DNA of 5,890 nt from Caryophanales bacterium UBA1624 (GTDB lineage Bacteria > Bacillota_I > Bacilli_A > RFN20 > CAG-826). A program made the translations under genes and the position numbers. The notes beneath the pieces are model-generated. The model was not told the DNA's origin and searched no databases. It worked only from the letters and a program-made list of their open reading frames with translations. Below, one piece after another: positions 4,966 to 5,890 of this stretch (the first letter of the stretch is position 1; every line of letters starts with the position of its first letter). Location of the stretch: contig DCMK01000012.1 in assembly GCA_002321395.1 (NCBI GenBank), positions 1 to 5,890 on the forward strand, read 5' to 3'.

Positions 4966-5740
4966 CGTGAAACTCGATTACGACGCGATGGCCGAAAGGA
5001 TTGAGGCGAAGTTGCTGACGGTTGCCGGCGATGCGCCCATCGTCGTTGAGCAGGAACGGCAGTTTTTGAATCAAAAGCTGAGCCCGGACACCATTTATTT
5101 CGTCATCTCATTCTCAAGCGCCGCAACGACATTCGGTCAGTCCGTGGTTGAAGCGAGGCTCACCGCCCTTTCGGAGAAGAACACATTCCAAGACGCGCGC
5201 GAGATGATGGCTTTGCTGGCGAGCAAATACACGCTGAAGCAAGACGGGGATTATCTCTTCACCATCTCGACCCCCAGGGTATTGGATGCGTTCACGGAAT
5301 TCGGGAATGGATTCCGGGCGAGCTTGGAGTCTTCCATCACGGTCGTGGTGAATTCAAGCGACTTCGAGAGCGTGGCGCATTTGTATTACAAGAGCAGGGC
5401 TGGCGCGGAAAGCGAGGTCCCGCTCCTTTCGTTCCGGGAGAATTATTCGAACTCCCTGAGGCCTCAGCCGCTGCCGGGGCAAGGGGGATTCACGAAGAGT
5501 GTTTCGGGATTCGCGACTTATTCCTTTTCTATCTCTACCTATTATAAGCAGGGCGGATTATGCGCGGACTTGGATGAACTTCGGTATGGGTCCGACAAGG
5601 AAAACGCCGACTTCTCCTTCACCCTTCAGATGCGGAATGCGGGAAAGGTGTTCGAGGGCAAAAAATTCAAGTGCGCGAACGTGAGCGTGAGCCAAGACGC
5701 GGGGGACGCCGCATACATCGCGGCGACGTTCACGCTATGA
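4958..5740 (+). CDS. Tail terminator-like / tail protein, two-part
   Basis: This gene encodes 260 residues from ATG 4958, with a strong GGAGG site; it overlaps the previous gene by 8 nt and the next by 4 nt (ATGA). The first half (about 1-100) has the helix-strand pattern of siphophage tail terminators ('YDAMAERIEAKLL', 'DTIYFVISFSS', 'ARLTALSEKNTFQDAREMMALLASKY'). Terminators cap the tail tube and bind the neck. The second half (about 135-260) is mostly beta ('VPLLSFRENYSNSLRPQPLP', 'FATYSFSISTYY', 'FSFTLQMRN', 'FKCANVSVSQDAG', 'IAATFTL') and looks like a separate domain. Ordinary terminators are about 110-140 residues, so this is roughly double length. From memory, proteins of this size and pattern occur at this position in other Bacillota phages, but I cannot verify that. 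It could instead be a fused terminator and tail-tube-related domain, or an unusual neck protein. Codons favour GCG and ACG, unlike the capsid gene. Confidence 0.5.
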   Translation: MDSVKLDYDAMAERIEAKLLTVAGDAPIVVEQERQFLNQKLSPDTIYFVISFSSAATTFGQSVVEARLTALSEKNTFQDAREMMALLASKYTLKQDGDYLFTISTPRVLDAFTEFGNGFRASLESSITVVVNSSDFESVAHLYYKSRAGAESEVPLLSFRENYSNSLRPQPLPGQGGFTKSVSGFATYSFSISTYYKQGGLCADLDELRYGSDKENADFSFTLQMRNAGKVFEGKKFKCANVSVSQDAGDAAYIAATFTL

Positions 5741-5890
5741 GGGAAGTTCGCGCGATAACGATAACAATCAAAGGCGAGCCGGCCGACGGTTCTAAGAAGA
5801 ACCCCGACGCGCCGAAGCCGGAAGAGGAGAACGCAAAGGCCAAAGAGACGACGAAATCGTCGGCCCAAAACCTTTCCTCATGGCTCGTCC
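5737..5890 (+). CDS. Start of an unrecognised tail-region gene (3' end outside window)
   Basis: ATG 5737 overlaps the TGA of the previous gene (ATGA), and the frame stays open to the right edge, giving 51 codons. No good ribosome site precedes it, so coupled re-initiation is likely. The visible protein begins 'MREVRAITITIKGEP', a probable beta strand, and continues with a Lys/Glu/Pro-rich, probably disordered segment ('PKPEEENAKAKETTKSS') before 'AQNLSSWLV'. I do not recognise a family. Its place after the neck genes suggests a tail component, where the major tail protein, a chaperone or a minor structural protein would be expected, but the sequence does not tell which. Confidence 0.65.
   Translation, partial: MREVRAITITIKGEPADGSKKNPDAPKPEEENAKAKETTKSSAQNLSSWLV

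Noticed and set aside
5295..5316. Inverted repeat CGGAAT ... ATTCCG with a 10-nt loop in the tail terminator-like gene
   Set aside because: It is a six-base stem inside coding sequence without a T-tract, easily expected by chance.
1..5890. tRNA, rRNA, CRISPR array, insertion sequence, attachment site, toxin-antitoxin or anti-phage defence genes
   Set aside because: I saw no tRNA-like cloverleaf, regular spaced repeats, transposase or recombinase motifs, or defence-like genes; the space is fully occupied by structural phage genes.
1..5890. Recoded stop codons (alternative genetic code)
   Set aside because: TGA, TAA and TAG all end frames exactly where neighbouring genes begin, and long genes are uninterrupted under the standard code.

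Overview
This window is a stretch of a tailed-phage (Caudoviricetes) or prophage morphogenesis operon. Every gene is on the + strand, packed in the usual head-to-neck order: portal (3' end only), minor head protein, scaffold, a small 84-residue protein, HK97-fold major capsid protein, head-tail connector, head closure protein, a neck/tail-completion protein, a larger tail-terminator-like protein, and the start of an unrecognised gene cut by the right edge. Family calls rest on recognisable sequence signatures and on gene order; no database search was possible.

The protein signatures (portal C-terminus with an 'SPATMGIDVAKKDN' stretch, capsid with 'VPEIDAYRFS' and 'GPDVNQDFDGYKINFR') are those of siphophages and prophages of Bacillota-like, low-GC-lineage hosts. 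The DNA itself is moderately GC-rich, uses AGG freely for arginine, and uses TGA, TAA and TAG as ordinary stops, so the code looks standard. I cannot name the host, and I see no integrase, attachment site or host gene that would decide between prophage and free phage.

Layout. Positions 3-1548 hold the portal C-terminus and the minor head protein, which overlap by about 77 nt. Positions 1590-3746 hold scaffold, the small protein and the capsid. A strong intrinsic terminator (3758-3786) lies immediately after the capsid gene, followed by a perfect TATAAT. Positions 3816-5890 hold the connector/neck/tail genes, packed with 2-nt gaps or 4-8-nt overlaps. No stretch over about 70 nt lacks a gene.

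How it works together. Scaffold and capsid co-assemble on the portal ring into a procapsid, with the minor head protein as a low-copy internal or portal-associated part. After DNA packaging, the connector and closure proteins plug the portal and the completion/terminator proteins join the tail. The capsid gene and the small gene before it share similar A-rich ribosome-binding leaders and GCC-biased alanine codons. The terminator sits just where high capsid output should drop to low-copy neck proteins.

I did not find an obviously new biological system. The most interesting points are a C-terminal motif shared by the scaffold and the small protein next to it, the terminator plus TATAAT arrangement after the capsid gene, and an approximately 97-residue C-terminal extension of the capsid protein.
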